Both the position numbers and the translations under genes were made by a program. The notes beneath the pieces were generated by a model. That model was not told the DNA's origin, did not search any database, and saw only the letters and a program-made list of their open reading frames with translations. DNA of 64,000 bases from Xiphophorus maculatus (taxonomy: Eukaryota; Chordata; Actinopteri; Cyprinodontiformes; Poeciliidae): positions 13,411,479 to 13,475,478 of the forward strand of contig NC_036450.1 in assembly GCF_002775205.1 (NCBI RefSeq). The letters are read 5' to 3'. Shown one piece after another: positions 26,801 through 46,860 of the stretch (the first letter of the stretch is position 1; the number at the start of each line of letters is the position of its first letter).

Positions 26801-29687
26801 AGTTAGGAATAGATGTTCTTTTTTCTTTCTTTTGTGACTTTAATTAAAAAAAATTCCAGGGTTTTCCCCACCTCTTTACAAAACAGTTGTAGGGCATGGC
26901 TCTTTGTGAATTTAAGCAAAACAAAACTATTTAAACATCAAGTCAGGTCACTTTTTGTCGGGATGTATTGTGCAACAATTATTTTCAGCTTTTGCCTAAT
27001 GTGTGCGTTTATCTATTTTCTTTTTATTCAGTGAAGTCTTTTGCAACAAGAACAAAACAATCCTGAGAATGGGCGACACCATGCAGTTTTCTAAACTTGC
27101 AGAAACCTTGGAAATCATTGCAAAGGAAGGAGTTAAAGCCTTTTACACTGGCAGGATTGGACTTGACTTAATCCAAGATATAAAAGACGCAGGTTGGTGC
27201 AAGATTGGCCTGGGCAAATTGAGGCTGTGTCATTTAATAATGTAAATAAAATCTACTTCATGTAGAGGAAGTGGACAGAAGCACATAGATTTTACAGAAA
27301 TGTGTTTTTATTCTTAGGTGGAACATTAACGGTGGACGATCTGAAGTCTTACAGAGTGCGGGTGGACAGTCCATGGACAGTTTCTCTGGGAAATCATAAG
27401 ATGCACATCGCTCCACCGCCTGCTGGGGGGGCGCTTCTAGCTTTCATTCTCAGAATCATGAAAGGTTTGCATCTTTTGTTGTAACTCAGATGGGATTCTT
27501 TGAATGCATTCATTTGGACAATTAAAAACCTGAACTCTTGCTCCCAAAGGGTTCTCGTTAACTCCAGACTCTCTAGTTGGTGAAAAGAAGAAGATACAGA
27601 TGTACCATCGTTACATAGAGGCAGCTAAATTTGCTAATGGACAAAAGAGGAACATTCGAGACCCTGTCTACAGTAGCAGCAAGGTTAGTGTACTGGAATT
27701 ATTTCTTTCTGAGAAAGTAATTGTTCTGACTCAAGCATTACAGAGTTTAACGTCTTGTCATTGTAAGTCAGTCAGTTAAAACCCTGGAAATGGGGAGCAA
27801 AATGTCTAATACTCAAATATCCGCAAAGTATGACACCTAGTAAGCAACCCATTGATGTTGCATTACAGACAAAAAATCCTAATTTATCAGAATTTTTTCA
27901 TTCTGATGAGAGATAGCATTGTGTAAAATGTAAATAAACTGAATGCGACTTCAGTATTTCATATAAGGTAAAATTAGTGTAATTAGAGTATATAAAGTGT
28001 TTAACTTGTAAAGATCCTGAAATAAATGGACTTTTAAATATATTCTAATTTATTGAATGGGTCTTTCAGATTGGAAACTAATAGCCAGACTAAAGATGGA
28101 TTTATATTAAAACAAAATAAAATATATTTCACACACTATTAACCCTTTTAAAAGTTCAAAACAATTCATTGAACAGTAAAAAATAAAATAATTACAAAAT
28201 TGTAAATTTTTTTATGTTCCTCTTTCAGATGGCTGATCACTTAATTGATCCTTCGTTCATTGATCGCATAGCGAGGCTGATATCATCAAATAGAACACAT
28301 GATAACTCCTATTATCGTAACCACAAGCCTTTGCTTGATAACTTTGGAACGACTCACGTTTCTGTCATGGATGCGGACGGACTCGCAGTCTCAGCCACTA
28401 GCACCATAAACCAACTGTGAGCACAAAAGCCTCCTCAAAATAACTTATATTTTCAAAATCTACATGAAGTGACGTCACCGTCCTAATGGCACTGTGCGGT
28501 TCTGCAGGTTTGGAGGAGCGGTTTACTCTAAACGAACGGGGATCATCCTCAACAACGAGCTTGTTGACTTTTGTGGGAGAGTAGATTCAATACAAGGAGG
28601 TAAAGAAACAAAACTCACCACAGAGTTGAGGACAAATCTGTCTGATGTTCACTGAGTCTGAGCCGTTTATCCGTCTCATGCAGGTGAACAGCCGCCCTCC
28701 TCAATGAGTCCTGTTATACTGGAGAAGGAATCTGGAGGGATTCTTGTGATGGGAGGGTCAGGAGGAAGTCTTATCACCACATCAATGGCTTTGGTAAATC
28801 ACTGCTTGCTTTGTTGGCTAGTTTTTGGGCTTATTTGTGCTTAAATAAGTGTCTTGTTTTTCTAACAGTCCCTAATAAACCGCCTGTGGCTGGGGATGAG
28901 CTTAAAAGACTCCATTGCTGCTCCTATAATCTTCGTCAGTTCAAACAACGATGTGAATTTTGAACCAGAATTCGATAAGGTGAAGTATTTTCATCATTAC
29001 TGTAAATTTCAGTTTTACGTTGATTTCCACACTTATTAACATTCCTGTTCAATGAGTGGGAAAATTGTTCAATATTTTATTGATGGAGCATCATTCAGGA
29101 TTACTGATTAAAGCATGTGGAAAATTTCTGATGTTGACTGAAGATAAGAGAGCATAAAAACAAGCTTGATATTGTCCAAAGAGGATGGAAGATATAACTT
29201 TGTGAGTGATCGTTATTACAAAAAGTATCTTGTAATTTAACTATTAGCTGCAGAAATGCTAATAAACATTGCACCGCTGATGTTGTAGAAAACAGGATAT
29301 TTTTTTAATTTGAAAAACTTTTCAGTATTAGATGACACCATAGTAGAAATTCAGTTTATTAAAAGACTAAATATCTTTACCAGATGTGCCAATACGTGTG
29401 TAAAGAGCTGTAGATAAATGACTTTAATTAGAAACTAAATTAATATAATTGACTACCCTGTGATCCATATGGAGATTTTTATATTCTATTTGTCACACTT
29501 TTGTCTCATTTAATTTTAACTATGCTGTGTGTTGTTGTAGTCCATCATAAATGGCCTTAGACGTCTTGGACACAAAACTGGGAATTGGCCGTTCTTTTTA
29601 AATGTGGTCAACGCCTTGGAAAAGGAGAACGGCTGCATAGCGGCAGTGTCGGACAGCAGGAAGCTGGGAATGTCAGCTGGATACTGA
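20899..29687 (+). CDS. ggt5: Gamma-glutamyltransferase 5 (leukotriene-C4-type GGT)
   Basis: A membrane ectoenzyme that splits gamma-glutamyl bonds of glutathione and its conjugates; mammalian GGT5 turns leukotriene C4 into D4. Twelve exons: 20899-21071, 22330-22457, 22749-22844, 24151-24346, 27032-27192, 27318-27464, 27550-27683, 28229-28416, 28508-28599, 28684-28793, 28869-28979, 29541-29687. They join in frame to 560 aa with GT-AG introns. The start is MAKYKPWL, with G at -3 and +4. Residues 7-33 form a type II membrane anchor. The glutamate-binding Arg is 109 (NFRES). The autocleavage nucleophile is Thr386 in NFG-TTHVSV, followed by TSTIN (Thr404, Asn406), NNEL.D (Glu425, Asp428), Ser444/Ser445 in PPSSM and GGSGG at 462-466. 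GGT5 rather than GGT1 is shown by GSQWIGVPGEL, APPPAGGALLAF, NNELVDFC and DSIAAPI. The loop between Asp428 and Ser444 is about 12 residues shorter than in the neighbouring GGT1. Human GGT5 is slightly longer (586 aa). It converges on ggt1. Confidence 0.95.
21507..21532 (+). repeat. Poly(T) run in ggt5 intron 1
   Basis: An uninterrupted run of 26 T. It could be the poly(A) tail of an old minus-strand retroelement, but no body is recognisable beside it. Confidence 0.85.
22939..23580 (+). mobile_element. Internally deleted Tc1-like DNA transposon in ggt5 intron 3
   Basis: Imperfect terminal inverted repeats of about 25-30 bp bound the element: AAACCAAGAAATCATATTTA on the left, and the reverse complement of TTCTTGGTTT plus its upstream bases on the right. 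Inside, broken plus-strand pieces of a Tc1-like transposase remain: a LDETKIELFG-like piece near 23279-23310 holding the first catalytic Asp, and a SLNLIEHLWRDLK-like piece near 23355-23400. The sequence between them, which should hold the second Asp, is missing. Frames are broken by stops and the element cannot move by itself. A flanking TA duplication was not cleanly resolved. Confidence 0.8.
23709..23760 (+). repeat. Fragment of a common fish repeat
   Basis: Contains AAGTTTATTTATATAGCAAA, close to a motif found in many fish interspersed repeats. A similar motif, AACTTTTATTTGTACAGTGC, occurs at about 46986. Short and diverged; the family was not set. Confidence 0.35.
24742..25404. mobile_element. 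hAT-type non-autonomous element with perfect 8-bp target duplication (ggt5 intron 4)
   Basis: The element starts CAGGGGTGGAAATTA and ends TAATTTCCACCCTTT, an imperfect terminal inverted repeat of the hAT type. It is flanked on both sides by the same 8 bp, CTTAGGTC (24734-24741 and 25405-25412), the duplication length expected of hAT transposases. Each end also holds a short palindrome-like block (CCACAGTGG) inside. No transposase remains, so it is a 663-bp MITE-like copy. The perfect duplication suggests a fairly recent insertion. Confidence 0.85.
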
Positions 29688-29929
29688 TCATGAGGAACAA
29701 GCGTAACCTTCCACAAACGTCTTTTCTTGGACTAACTGAGCCTTTGGGATTTGCGTCAGTGAAAGTGGTGCAGCTCTGAAAAACAGAATGTGAATTATAC
29801 TTTTTGCCTTTTAAGAAGAGATATGAATGCTTAGAAGTTGAGATAATTTAATTCATCTAACATAGAGATAAAAATGCTGGTTATGAACTCCACTGTTCCT
29901 AAAAAATGACTAAATGTAGGCGCACATCC

Positions 29930-29954
29930 ATATAGTATTAGTCTAATACTATAT
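29930..29954 (+). other. Perfect hairpin in the ggt5 3' UTR
   Basis: ATATAGTATTA and TAATACTATAT are perfect inverted repeats of 11 bp around a 3-base loop (GTC), 243 bases after the ggt5 stop and before its likely poly(A) signal. It should be in the mRNA. It is AT-rich and so only moderately stable; the role is unknown. Confidence 0.7.
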
Positions 29955-30013
29955 AAAAGTAAAGAAAATGAATCACTATCATGAACATATTTTAAATGAA
30001 GACAAATGCACAT

Positions 30014-30019
30014 AATAAA
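30014..30019 (+). terminator. Likely ggt5 polyadenylation signal
   Basis: AATAAA 327 bases after the ggt5 stop, followed by a TTTTGTTTGTTTTTTT stretch fitting a downstream U/GU-rich element. It lies just before the miniature element starting at about 30088. Another AATAAA at 31124-31129 is an alternative. Confidence 0.5.
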
Positions 30020-30087
30020 TGTATACTGCCCATCCAACACATTCCTCCTTTTGTTTGTTTTTTTACATATATGTTACCTTGTGCAGC

Positions 30088-30701
30088 TACAGAACTGTGC
30101 AAAAGTTTAAAACCTATCCAATATTTATATTTATCTTTCAAAATCACAGATTATGATGTAAAATCAGTATTTAGTGATAGATCTCCAGGCTGTTTTGGGA
30201 CAAATTTAGGCACCAAATTCACTCGTTTATGACTCACTCAGGTGAAGTCGCAATTCAACAACTTTATCAATCACTAATAAACAATGTTTGAAAGTCAGTT
30301 TGAAAGCAAAGATCTGACACAGAATGACGTTTCATTCATGCACTCTGGGAGAGAGATTAGATTAGATACATGCCTTAATGGTATTTTCTCAGATTCAGTA
30401 GGACTGTGTCTGTTTCAGGTTACTAGAAACCAAGTGCCTAAAGAACCCAGTTTCAGATTGTTTTATTTTGTCTGTCACTTGAGACAAAACTTGCTCAGTC
30501 AATAAGTTTTGCAAAACAGTACCAGCATTCCAAAAGAAAAAGAACAAACTAGTTTGAAACTGATTGTAGAAAGCAGCCAAAGTCCGAAGAAATAAACTGA
30601 ACAATCTTCACAATGTCTGAATCAAGAACAATTTTCCTCCTTTTAAAGGACATTTTTGAATAAATGAGGGGTGGTTTGAGACTTTTGCACAGTGCTGCAT
30701 T
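30088..30701. mobile_element. Miniature inverted-repeat element (mariner-like ends)
   Basis: The left end TACAGAACTGTGCAAAAGTT and the right end ACTTTTGCACAGTGCTGCA are imperfect inverted repeats about 610 bp apart. An ACTGTGCAAAAGTTT terminus is familiar from fish Tc1/mariner-type MITEs. No transposase is recognisable inside. It sits in the spacer between ggt5 and ggt1. Confidence 0.65.
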
Positions 30702-33224
30702 AGAGTTTAGAAACAGAAATGTTGAGATGCTGTTTTCTAAAGTGCACTGCTCCCCTTGTTCCCATGAAATGGGTATAAACGTTTCTGAAAGACTGACTTT
30801 GCAGTCGACACTTATCACTTTGCACTGTTGACTAATATTTACTTTGTCTATTACATGTAGCAACATAAATGTATTATTTTTTCTATCTGAACTAGTAGAT
30901 TTGTTGGCCCTTGCTACTACATATGAGCCATTTAGCCTCTTAAATAGGAAATTCTGAGAACAAAAAACTTTTACTGTGACTTTTAGCATCTTACTGTATG
31001 TGAGTCTTATGTTTCCAATGTTTTAAATTTAATATGTTGTAAAAAAACTATTTTTACTACTTTTTTACTTGTGTTTTTATAGACTTGTTCATGACTGTTC
31101 ACTGTTTATGTTTGTTTTGTCACAATAAAAACTTTCCCTTGATTTGTTTTTTTAATTTTTCCAGAAACAAAACATTTAAGAGTTTTACACATTTCGTGCA
31201 AATCTTAGGTTCTTGATTACGGTTTTATAGCTCTGTGTTTTTACACATTTGAAGCTTAAATTCTATTTACTCTGACTCTATGTTTTAACAAAAGTGAATT
31301 GACAAATATTTTAGTCTTTAACACTTGAGGGATGATAAAGTTCAGTTTCCTTTTCTTAAAATGAAGTAGCCATGTTTACAAGTGAGCATTTTAAATGTTT
31401 TGGAGATATAAGTGAATCTACAGGATTCTGCTTTAAAGACTTTAAAACAACACTGGGAAATTATCAGCAATAATACCTTATGTTTTCCAATTTGGCTTTT
31501 TTGAGAGCAGAAGAGAGATTTAAAAAAAAAAAAAATGTTGTAATGAGATACGTTCTCAGTAGAGGAACTTATGAATTAGTAATGATTTCTTAAGTGGATT
31601 CTGCTCGGCTCCCCTTCGAGGCGCTCAGTGTGAGTAATGAGAACATGCAAATTTCACTCTTTGTGAAGTACCTCTGTCTTTGTTGAATGACAAATGAGTT
31701 AATTTTGATAAGCTTTGGCTTTTACAGATTTAGTGTCATAACATCAACTTCTTTCTGTGAGGCGTAAAAACAAACAATAGCTTTAAAATCCACATAAGTC
31801 TCTGTGCCAAGTTTCACTTTAACTGCAGGAAGTTAAATGCTCTGCTGATGACTGAATAGTTTTACCCCCATAGCCATTTTGATGAAGCAAATTATTCCAA
31901 GAACAGCTGTTTGATGCTTTTGTACGTACTTCTTTGCACATGTGTTGCTATTTTAATCTGCTTGGATGTAGCAATGACTCAAGTTTAAATCACATATGTG
32001 GAGACTGCAGCTTTTTTTCCCTTTGCCTGCTGGGTTGATAATTTGACCTATTACAGTTGCACAACTCTGTTCATTTTAACTACAGTATGTGGATGTTGAA
32101 TTCTGCCTAATTGGGTCTTCAAGGAAAATTTCAGTGTGCTGTGACAAGGTCACTGATGAATTCTACGCAAAAGAAAGAAATGCAGCACAATGAAGCTGTG
32201 GGACTTGGTTTCAGCATTTTGTTCCAACATCTTGATTAACTCTTGAAAAAATAAACCTAGAAGAAAATAGAGTCAAACTTTGCCGTCACAAATAGATTTT
32301 CTCTTTGTGCAGAGTATTGGCACAGATTTGTACTTTTTTGATATGCTAAAAAACTCATGTATCCCAAACTACTCCAGAATTAATGCAACCAAAACTCAAA
32401 ACCTGAATAGTAACGTTACTCATTCTGTTGCTGCACTTTGCAGATGTTCTATTTACCTCTGCATTGTGGCTGCTTAAAGCTAGAAGTGAAACTGGGTGGG
32501 TGACTTAATGATTAATTTGTATAATCAATATCTGTGTGCAATATCTCAGACAGTCAGTTCAACCTAAATGAGGAAAATAAAATAAAAGCAAAATCTAATG
32601 GCAAGTGAATTCTGTCAATTCCTCAATTTTGATCCCAACACTTTTGCACTATTTAGAACAGAAAAAATACACTTTAAAAAAGTAAGATTTCACAAAATTT
32701 GTTTAATAGTCCATATTTAGACACACAAAACATCTACAGTGTTCCAGCAGCTTAAGGGAGGAAAAATATTATAAACTCGCTGAACCAAATCTTTCAGGGT
32801 GACATTTTTCAATCGCAATTAAAGATTGATTTATTTTAAGGTGTATTACACTTTACACTTATTTATTGGGGGGATTACTCAAGTGAAGTTCAGGTAGTAC
32901 CTCTCAGTGGTGAGGGATTTCTCATATGACGTCTGGGGAATTGATTTCTGAGAAAAGCTCTGCTTACTGAAACACTTGAAGAGTAGAGCATCAACATGGA
33001 GTAGACCCACTTATCCCAGGAATACATTATACTCAACTTATAACTACACATCTGATTTCACAGAGGTTTATTTATTACTACACAATATATCCTAAATATT
33101 CTCCTTTCATGATTAAACCACTCATGTCTTCACTTTTGTCACAACGCTTTTCAAGTTAGAGTAAGAAAGTCTTTGTGTTGGGAACAGTCAGCAGCTTTCA
33201 CTCTCTCTCCCGCTGCCATTTTTC

Positions 33225-33345
33225 TCTTGCTGGGGGCCTCATTCTGGGGTCAGCCAAGAGATATATGAGCTCCAGCTAGTCCTGGGTCTGCCCCAAATCC
33301 TCCTCCCAGTGGAACGTGTCCAGATCAGCTCTGAGAAATGTTCAT
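33225..33345. repeat. Worn fish interspersed-repeat fragment
   Basis: Contains the CTCCAGCTAGTCCTGGGTCT and CCTCCTCCCAGTGGAACGTG pieces seen in a widespread teleost repeat. Fragment only, no ends visible. Confidence 0.4.
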
Positions 33346-34005
33346 GGGAATGTCTCCGCATGTCTGAATATTTAGCTACAGAAACCAGAGTAGCACTCAC
33401 TCCTTATGTGAGGCGACCTTGATGGTTACAAACTAGAAAACGACCCCGGGCTATTAAAAGAAACGCATATTTTTAGTCAAAAAACAACAACAAGAAAATA
33501 TTCTGTGAGAGCTTTGCTCTGGAGTCAAGAGAAAAAAATATTCACATAAAAAGATGTCAGTGCCCGCACACACAGTAGCAGCATTGGACAAATAGTGACA
33601 GGTCATTACTTTCACTGTTCCCAACTATTTATCATTTCAATATTATGTCATTGTGCAGTATTATGGATTTTCTCATAGTGTTTTCCTAACAGTCATCTTA
33701 TAACATAATCAAATATGTTACCTTCAGTTGTTTTAAAAATGCTGTATATATCAAACATTGAAATTAGGCCTCTGTCTCTTTAAGAAGCTCCTACTTTAGG
33801 TTGTTTTTCTAAACATGTAGGAGATTCATAAATATAGTTATGATATATGTGTATTTCTTTTTTATCATGTCTGTCATCATGAGATATTTACTTAAATATA
33901 TATTTTTTGTAACTTTTGTTTGCTCAGTTCTTACCTGGAGTTTGAACAGACTTCTTCAGACAAAAGATATGCAGGATAAAAATGTGTTAAAAATAGTGTT
34001 ATTAC

Positions 34006-34092
34006 ATTATATTATATTATATTATATTATATTATATTATATTATATTATATTATATTATATTATATTATATTATATTATATTATATTATAT
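34006..34092. repeat. (ATTAT)n pentanucleotide repeat
   Basis: About 17 near-perfect ATTAT units. The open frame that reads through it (33840-34109) is a by-product of the repeat. Confidence 0.95.
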
Positions 34093-34665
34093 TGAAGGTA
34101 ATTCCCTGACAGTGAGACCTGAAGCTGAAATGTACTTATTAACATCAATATTTTTATTATCAGCTGTAGTAGTTGTTAAATAATTTCACAGCTGTATTAT
34201 TGTACCATTGGCATTAACAATGGGCAATAATTAAAACCATTCATCATTTCATCCCTAATGCAACAACTGTGCTCTTCCAGGTCTAATCCTGGTGAGCTAA
34301 CAATCAAGCTAATTGATACCGCTGACAGCCTCCACCAACAATTTATGTCTGAGACAACAGAGACAGTCCTGACGGTGACAGCTAAGATGGATAATGCCCA
34401 CTAAAATAGCGTTTCATCCCGCAGATGTAAACATTTTCTGACTGAGTTGTTTTAAAATCAGCTAAAGCTTTCTATCTCTCTGAGGATTAATCACCCTTAC
34501 AAACACAAGGCTGTGTGACATTTTACGACAACTAGGGGAGCTCTCACTCGCAATAACCTCCCAGAACCTCTGGGAAACATACCATCCCTTTAATGCACAA
34601 GAAAACATTTGACCTGCATGTCACATATTTCTTTGACAGTAGGCCCATGATATGCTGTATTACTA

Positions 34666-34684
34666 CAGTATTACTGTAATACTG
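34666..34684. other. Small palindrome
   Basis: CAGTATTAC and GTAATACTG are perfect 9-bp inverted repeats around a single T. Role unknown; it may be chance in AT-rich DNA. Confidence 0.5.
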
Positions 34685-35282
34685 CAGTATCCTTGTAAAG
34701 CTTTATGATTTTAAGTAGAAAATAAAAGTGATAGGAGCACTTTCTAATACTTCCTAGTTCAGGCAATGAAAGACATAATTGTAAGAAGAAGCAGCAAATA
34801 TAATGAGATGAGGTCACCGTAGGTCGCTGCACTCTGGGTGTTAGGAAATTATTGTGTACCATTATTTTTTCTCCTGCAACGGCTTGTACCTGAGGTGTTA
34901 CAGTCTGAGCCCTTTGTTATTCCTTTTCTTACTATTCTGCTCAACAAAAAGCAGCTCAGCAGTGCTAGTGATATCAGAAAGAACAACACAAATATTTTTA
35001 AATTACACTGGATTACAACAAAACTATAAAATTACATTTAGAAAATGGTTGATAATAAATTAAATTCTCTATAAATAAAGAAGAGATTAGAATTAACAGA
35101 AGTGGTGTTTTGTAAAAAAAAAACAAACATAACTCAGTACACGCAAAATCCGCTGAGTCAGTCTGTTGACGATGGTCGTTTGGGTTCATTGAGTTCCTCA
35201 TCTCTGATTTCTAATGTTGTGTGAAAAGTGTTAAAGTTCAAGCAGCTACTGGAAAGTCATAATCAGCGAAGGATTTATGGCC

Positions 35283-43465
<8,183 letters not shown>

Positions 43466-45252
43466 TTTGAATCTTCGGGAACCTAATAATTTGTCTGGAG
43501 AGGAAAAAATACCAATGTAAATGTAAAACATTTGCATTTGTCATTTGACTTAAAAAAAAGGCAGGACTTATTTGAATCCAGTCATTGTTAAACAAAGTCT
43601 CACAAATCAAGTCATATCAATTATTGTCATGATTCATTTGTGTTTTCTTCCTAATATTTATGGATTTATTTTTGACATCAAGGTCTTGTCATACTTCAGT
43701 ATTGTTGTTGGAGTCTTAAAATATAATTTATAATTTTGTGTTTTCTGTTTGTATTCTCACCTGGTCCAAGTGTCTCCTCTACCCTCTCCTTGGTATTTAT
43801 TTAAGCTCTTTCATTTGTATTGTTTCCCACTTTTTTAATGTAATTATTTAAATCATTCTGCATTTGGTTCTTACTGCAAACTCATTCAATTCATTCCTAA
43901 TGTGATAAAAAAAAATAACTTTGAGTTTAGCTTTGTGTGTAACTCAAAAGGAGATATGTTATCATTATAAAATGAAATGCAAAACTACCGTAAACACATA
44001 GCACAGCTGTTATTCATTGTTCATCATCTATTTATCTACTATTATTATTTTTCCTGTTGAGTCGGTTGTACATCTGCATATTGAGAATAATATTTTGAAT
44101 TTTTGGTGAGGTGAGCAAATATTTAGGTACCTCTGACTAATCAGCAATGAAAATGTAACAAAGAAAGCCAGTTATTGGGGATATGTTTGTATTTCTCTCT
44201 TTATAGGGAGTCATGATAATATAGAATCATATATTGCAGATGTTTTAAGCAAGACAACATACAAATATAAACTCCTCCCTGATGAAAGAAGACACTCTTT
44301 CCTACTTTAGAAAACACAGATTAAACTGTTTAGGAATATTTCTGGTGACAATAAAAAAAGCAAAGTCATGATGTGAAATCAAAATAGCACCACCTATAGC
44401 TGTTAAAGAGGTAATGCAGGTTTTAAAACTGCATTGACAAGCAAGGAGCGACAGCTTTTCTACCTTAGCAGATGGCTTGCATAAATAAGCAGCTAATATC
44501 AGCTTGTGTTACTATAAGAGCAAAAATGCAAAAAAAACAAAATATTAACATGCTGTGCATTGATCTATGACAAGTAATACTGAATTTAGCAGATGCTCAT
44601 TATCTACTTTTGCTTAAATCTTAAGGTCAGAATAGAAATATTATAACAGATACTAATCATAACAAGCTAGATAGTTTTAGCCACAGTTGTGTTAATGTTC
44701 GAAACATGAACGCAACAATGTTTTGTCTGAATATTTCTACTTTCCGGAAATGAGAAGTGAGCAGTAGAGCTACTCTTACTGGAAACATCAAATAAAAATA
44801 TATTTATCTCTTTTGAACTTTGTGAACCAAATTTGAAATTTCAGAAAGTCACGAGTCTGCAGAGGAATATTTTAGATCTGGGAGTCACTGTACCACACTT
44901 GCTGTGCTTTCCAAAGCCCAAAAAGAAAAATGACAGCAAAAAATAAAAAAATAAAAATAAAAACTGTCTGGAGTGTTTCAAGTTTATCCCCTTAAACCCC
45001 CAAAGCCTCTTGTCAGGCTGATTCTTTGCTCTGTCACAGAAGTGTACCCAGATTATGTAACAGGGGAGTGAACTGATTTAGTTGAACAAGGGTTGCATGC
45101 TGCTCTACAGAAATCACTTGCAGAAAGTAAGTTTCTGATTTTCACATCTGATACCATCAGAATGACTCTATTCAGTTTTTAGTCTAACAAAACCATAAAC
45201 AAATTGAAGGAATCGTTTACCTCTTTCAGGATAAAAAAGGAAAATCTCTTAC

Positions 45253-45292
45253 CCTGGTTCTTCTTGGAGCTCCTGCTGTAGGCTGTGGCCGT
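45253..45292 (-). other. ggt1: Probable non-coding first exon of ggt1
   Basis: On the minus strand a donor (CCAGG|GTAAGAG, intron side at 45252-45246) lies about 35-40 bases downstream of where transcription from the TATA box at 45319-45324 should begin. The ATG-bearing exon of ggt1 has a strong acceptor at 43495 in front of its 5' UTR bases, so an upstream exon is required. The intron between would be about 1.76 kb. The exact 5' end is estimated from the TATA spacing. Confidence 0.55.
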
Positions 45293-45318
45293 TTTGCCAG
45301 CAGCTTATAGGTGATGCA

Positions 45319-45324
45319 TTTATA
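45319..45324 (-). promoter_or_regulatory. Probable ggt1 TATA box
   Basis: On the minus strand the sequence is TGATATAAATGC, with TATAAA about 30 bases before the inferred start of the non-coding exon. A TATA promoter suits a tissue-restricted transcript; vertebrate GGT1 genes are known to use several promoters, so others may exist. Confidence 0.5.
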
Positions 45325-46302
45325 TCACAATCATTAAACTTTAACCCATCCCACAATAAACCCTCTAACCTGAGTCATCATTAGTGGTCAAAAGAACAGA
45401 CCGAACAAGGAGAAACAACTAGAAAAACAGCCTAAAAGTTATTTTGTTCACAGTGTTCATGTTGATGAACACAGACTGAGTTACTGCATGACCCTGAAAC
45501 TTAGAGTAAACAACCTGCAGGCGAAAGATTTTCTTTTATCTACAGTGATACTTAAACAGATATGTGACAAATATTAACTTGCAGAAGCGTCATTTTGTTG
45601 GCCATTCATTCTAAATGGATGATGTAGGAAGAAAATGTTTTGCAATGGTTGTGTTACACAACTCCACCAGCAGTATAACTCAGAGGAAAAATAGGAATTT
45701 CTTTATAATAAAATGTTTCACAAACTTTCTCATTTGGGAGTTTTAAACAAAGTGCACGCTAAATGAGAAAAAATAAGAGTTTTCATGAAGGTGAGGGAAA
45801 GGATCACATCTCCTGAGTGAGGAGGGAAAAGACACTGAAACTGAATTGTTTCAAGACAAAACCTCCAGTATCTAAGCAACCAGACCACTTAGCATGGACA
45901 ACATCAGGGACATTTGACTGTGAACTTTGACATCGACACTTTTCTGTCTCATCCTGTGGTAACTAACTCACTGCTCTCTCAACAACTAATGTCTAAACCT
46001 GATGATTCCTGCACAGCTTAAACTCTAAGTTCAGGCGTCATGTGAAGCTTTGCCTGTCAATAGTTGAGACAAGATGTGAGAAACATTTCATGAGCTTCAT
46101 ACCGGATGACCTGAAGCGGCTTAGGGGAGGAATAGTTCAGATGAAATCAGAAAGAATACCTCAGCTTTATGAACAAGTATGCTTGTGGTTTTCAGGACTA
46201 GTTTTGTAATTTTTGATGTAATTTTATCCTTAACTCTCATTGTAAGAGATATCACTACTCTGCCACTGTATTTCCACCCCTAGTATGTTACAACCACACA
46301 AC

Positions 46303-46860
46303 TTAAAGCTGCAGTAGGTAACTTTTATGAAAATGTATTTTTGTGCATCTGTTAAAATGTCCTGACAGTAGAACAAATGAAAGAGAATCTATAAAAATAA
46401 AATAACACTCTTCTACTTTCTCCTTGTAGTCTTACAGCCATCTGCAAAAATGCACAATTTAATCAGGAACAACCAATCAGAGCCAGGAGGAGAGAAATGC
46501 TTTTTGTACACACTGCTCACACATTTCCCCCCTTCTACGTATTATTGTTCAAGCTTAAAATTGCAGGTGTGTGTTAACGCCGGAGAAACAACAAAATTTT
46601 TACAGGAAATTTCTCTCCTACAGGGCAGACCGAGCTGTGTAGGGAGAGCTGTAGCGCAGCAGAGAGCGAGAGGCAGTGACCTGTAAGGTGTGCTGCGGGA
46701 AATTTTGTTTTCTTACTACTCCCTACTGAGGCTTTTATTTATTTTTAATGTGATTATGTAATAGACAAAACATATTGTTGTTCAGAGAAAGAAAAATGGT
46801 ACAAAGTTCACTTTTTTTAATGAAAAAGCAAAAGTAGGATTTGTACATATCCTACTTTAT
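46303..46860. mobile_element. Possible miniature DNA element
   Basis: TTAAAGCTGCAGTAGGTAAC at the left is a familiar fish repeat terminus. A weak inverted partner (TCCTACTTTA) lies near 46850. No clear target duplication was found; the boundaries are approximate. Confidence 0.35.

Larger units (their letters stand above)
30702..35282. other. Convergent spacer between the ggt5 and ggt1 3' ends
   Basis: No gene seen. It holds a worn fish repeat at about 33225-33345 (CAGCTAGTCCTGGGTCTGCC), an ATTAT pentanucleotide repeat at 34006-34092 and a small palindrome at 34666-34684. The 3' UTRs of both GGT genes must end here; I saw no AATAAA close behind the ggt1 stop on the minus strand. Confidence 0.5.

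Noticed and set aside
30549..30989. Minus-strand 146-codon frame
   Set aside because: Starts in unique spacer and runs into the MITE ending at about 30701; no family resemblance or splice context.
33840..34109. Plus-strand frame ending in Tyr/Ile repeats
   Set aside because: Created by the ATTAT repeat.
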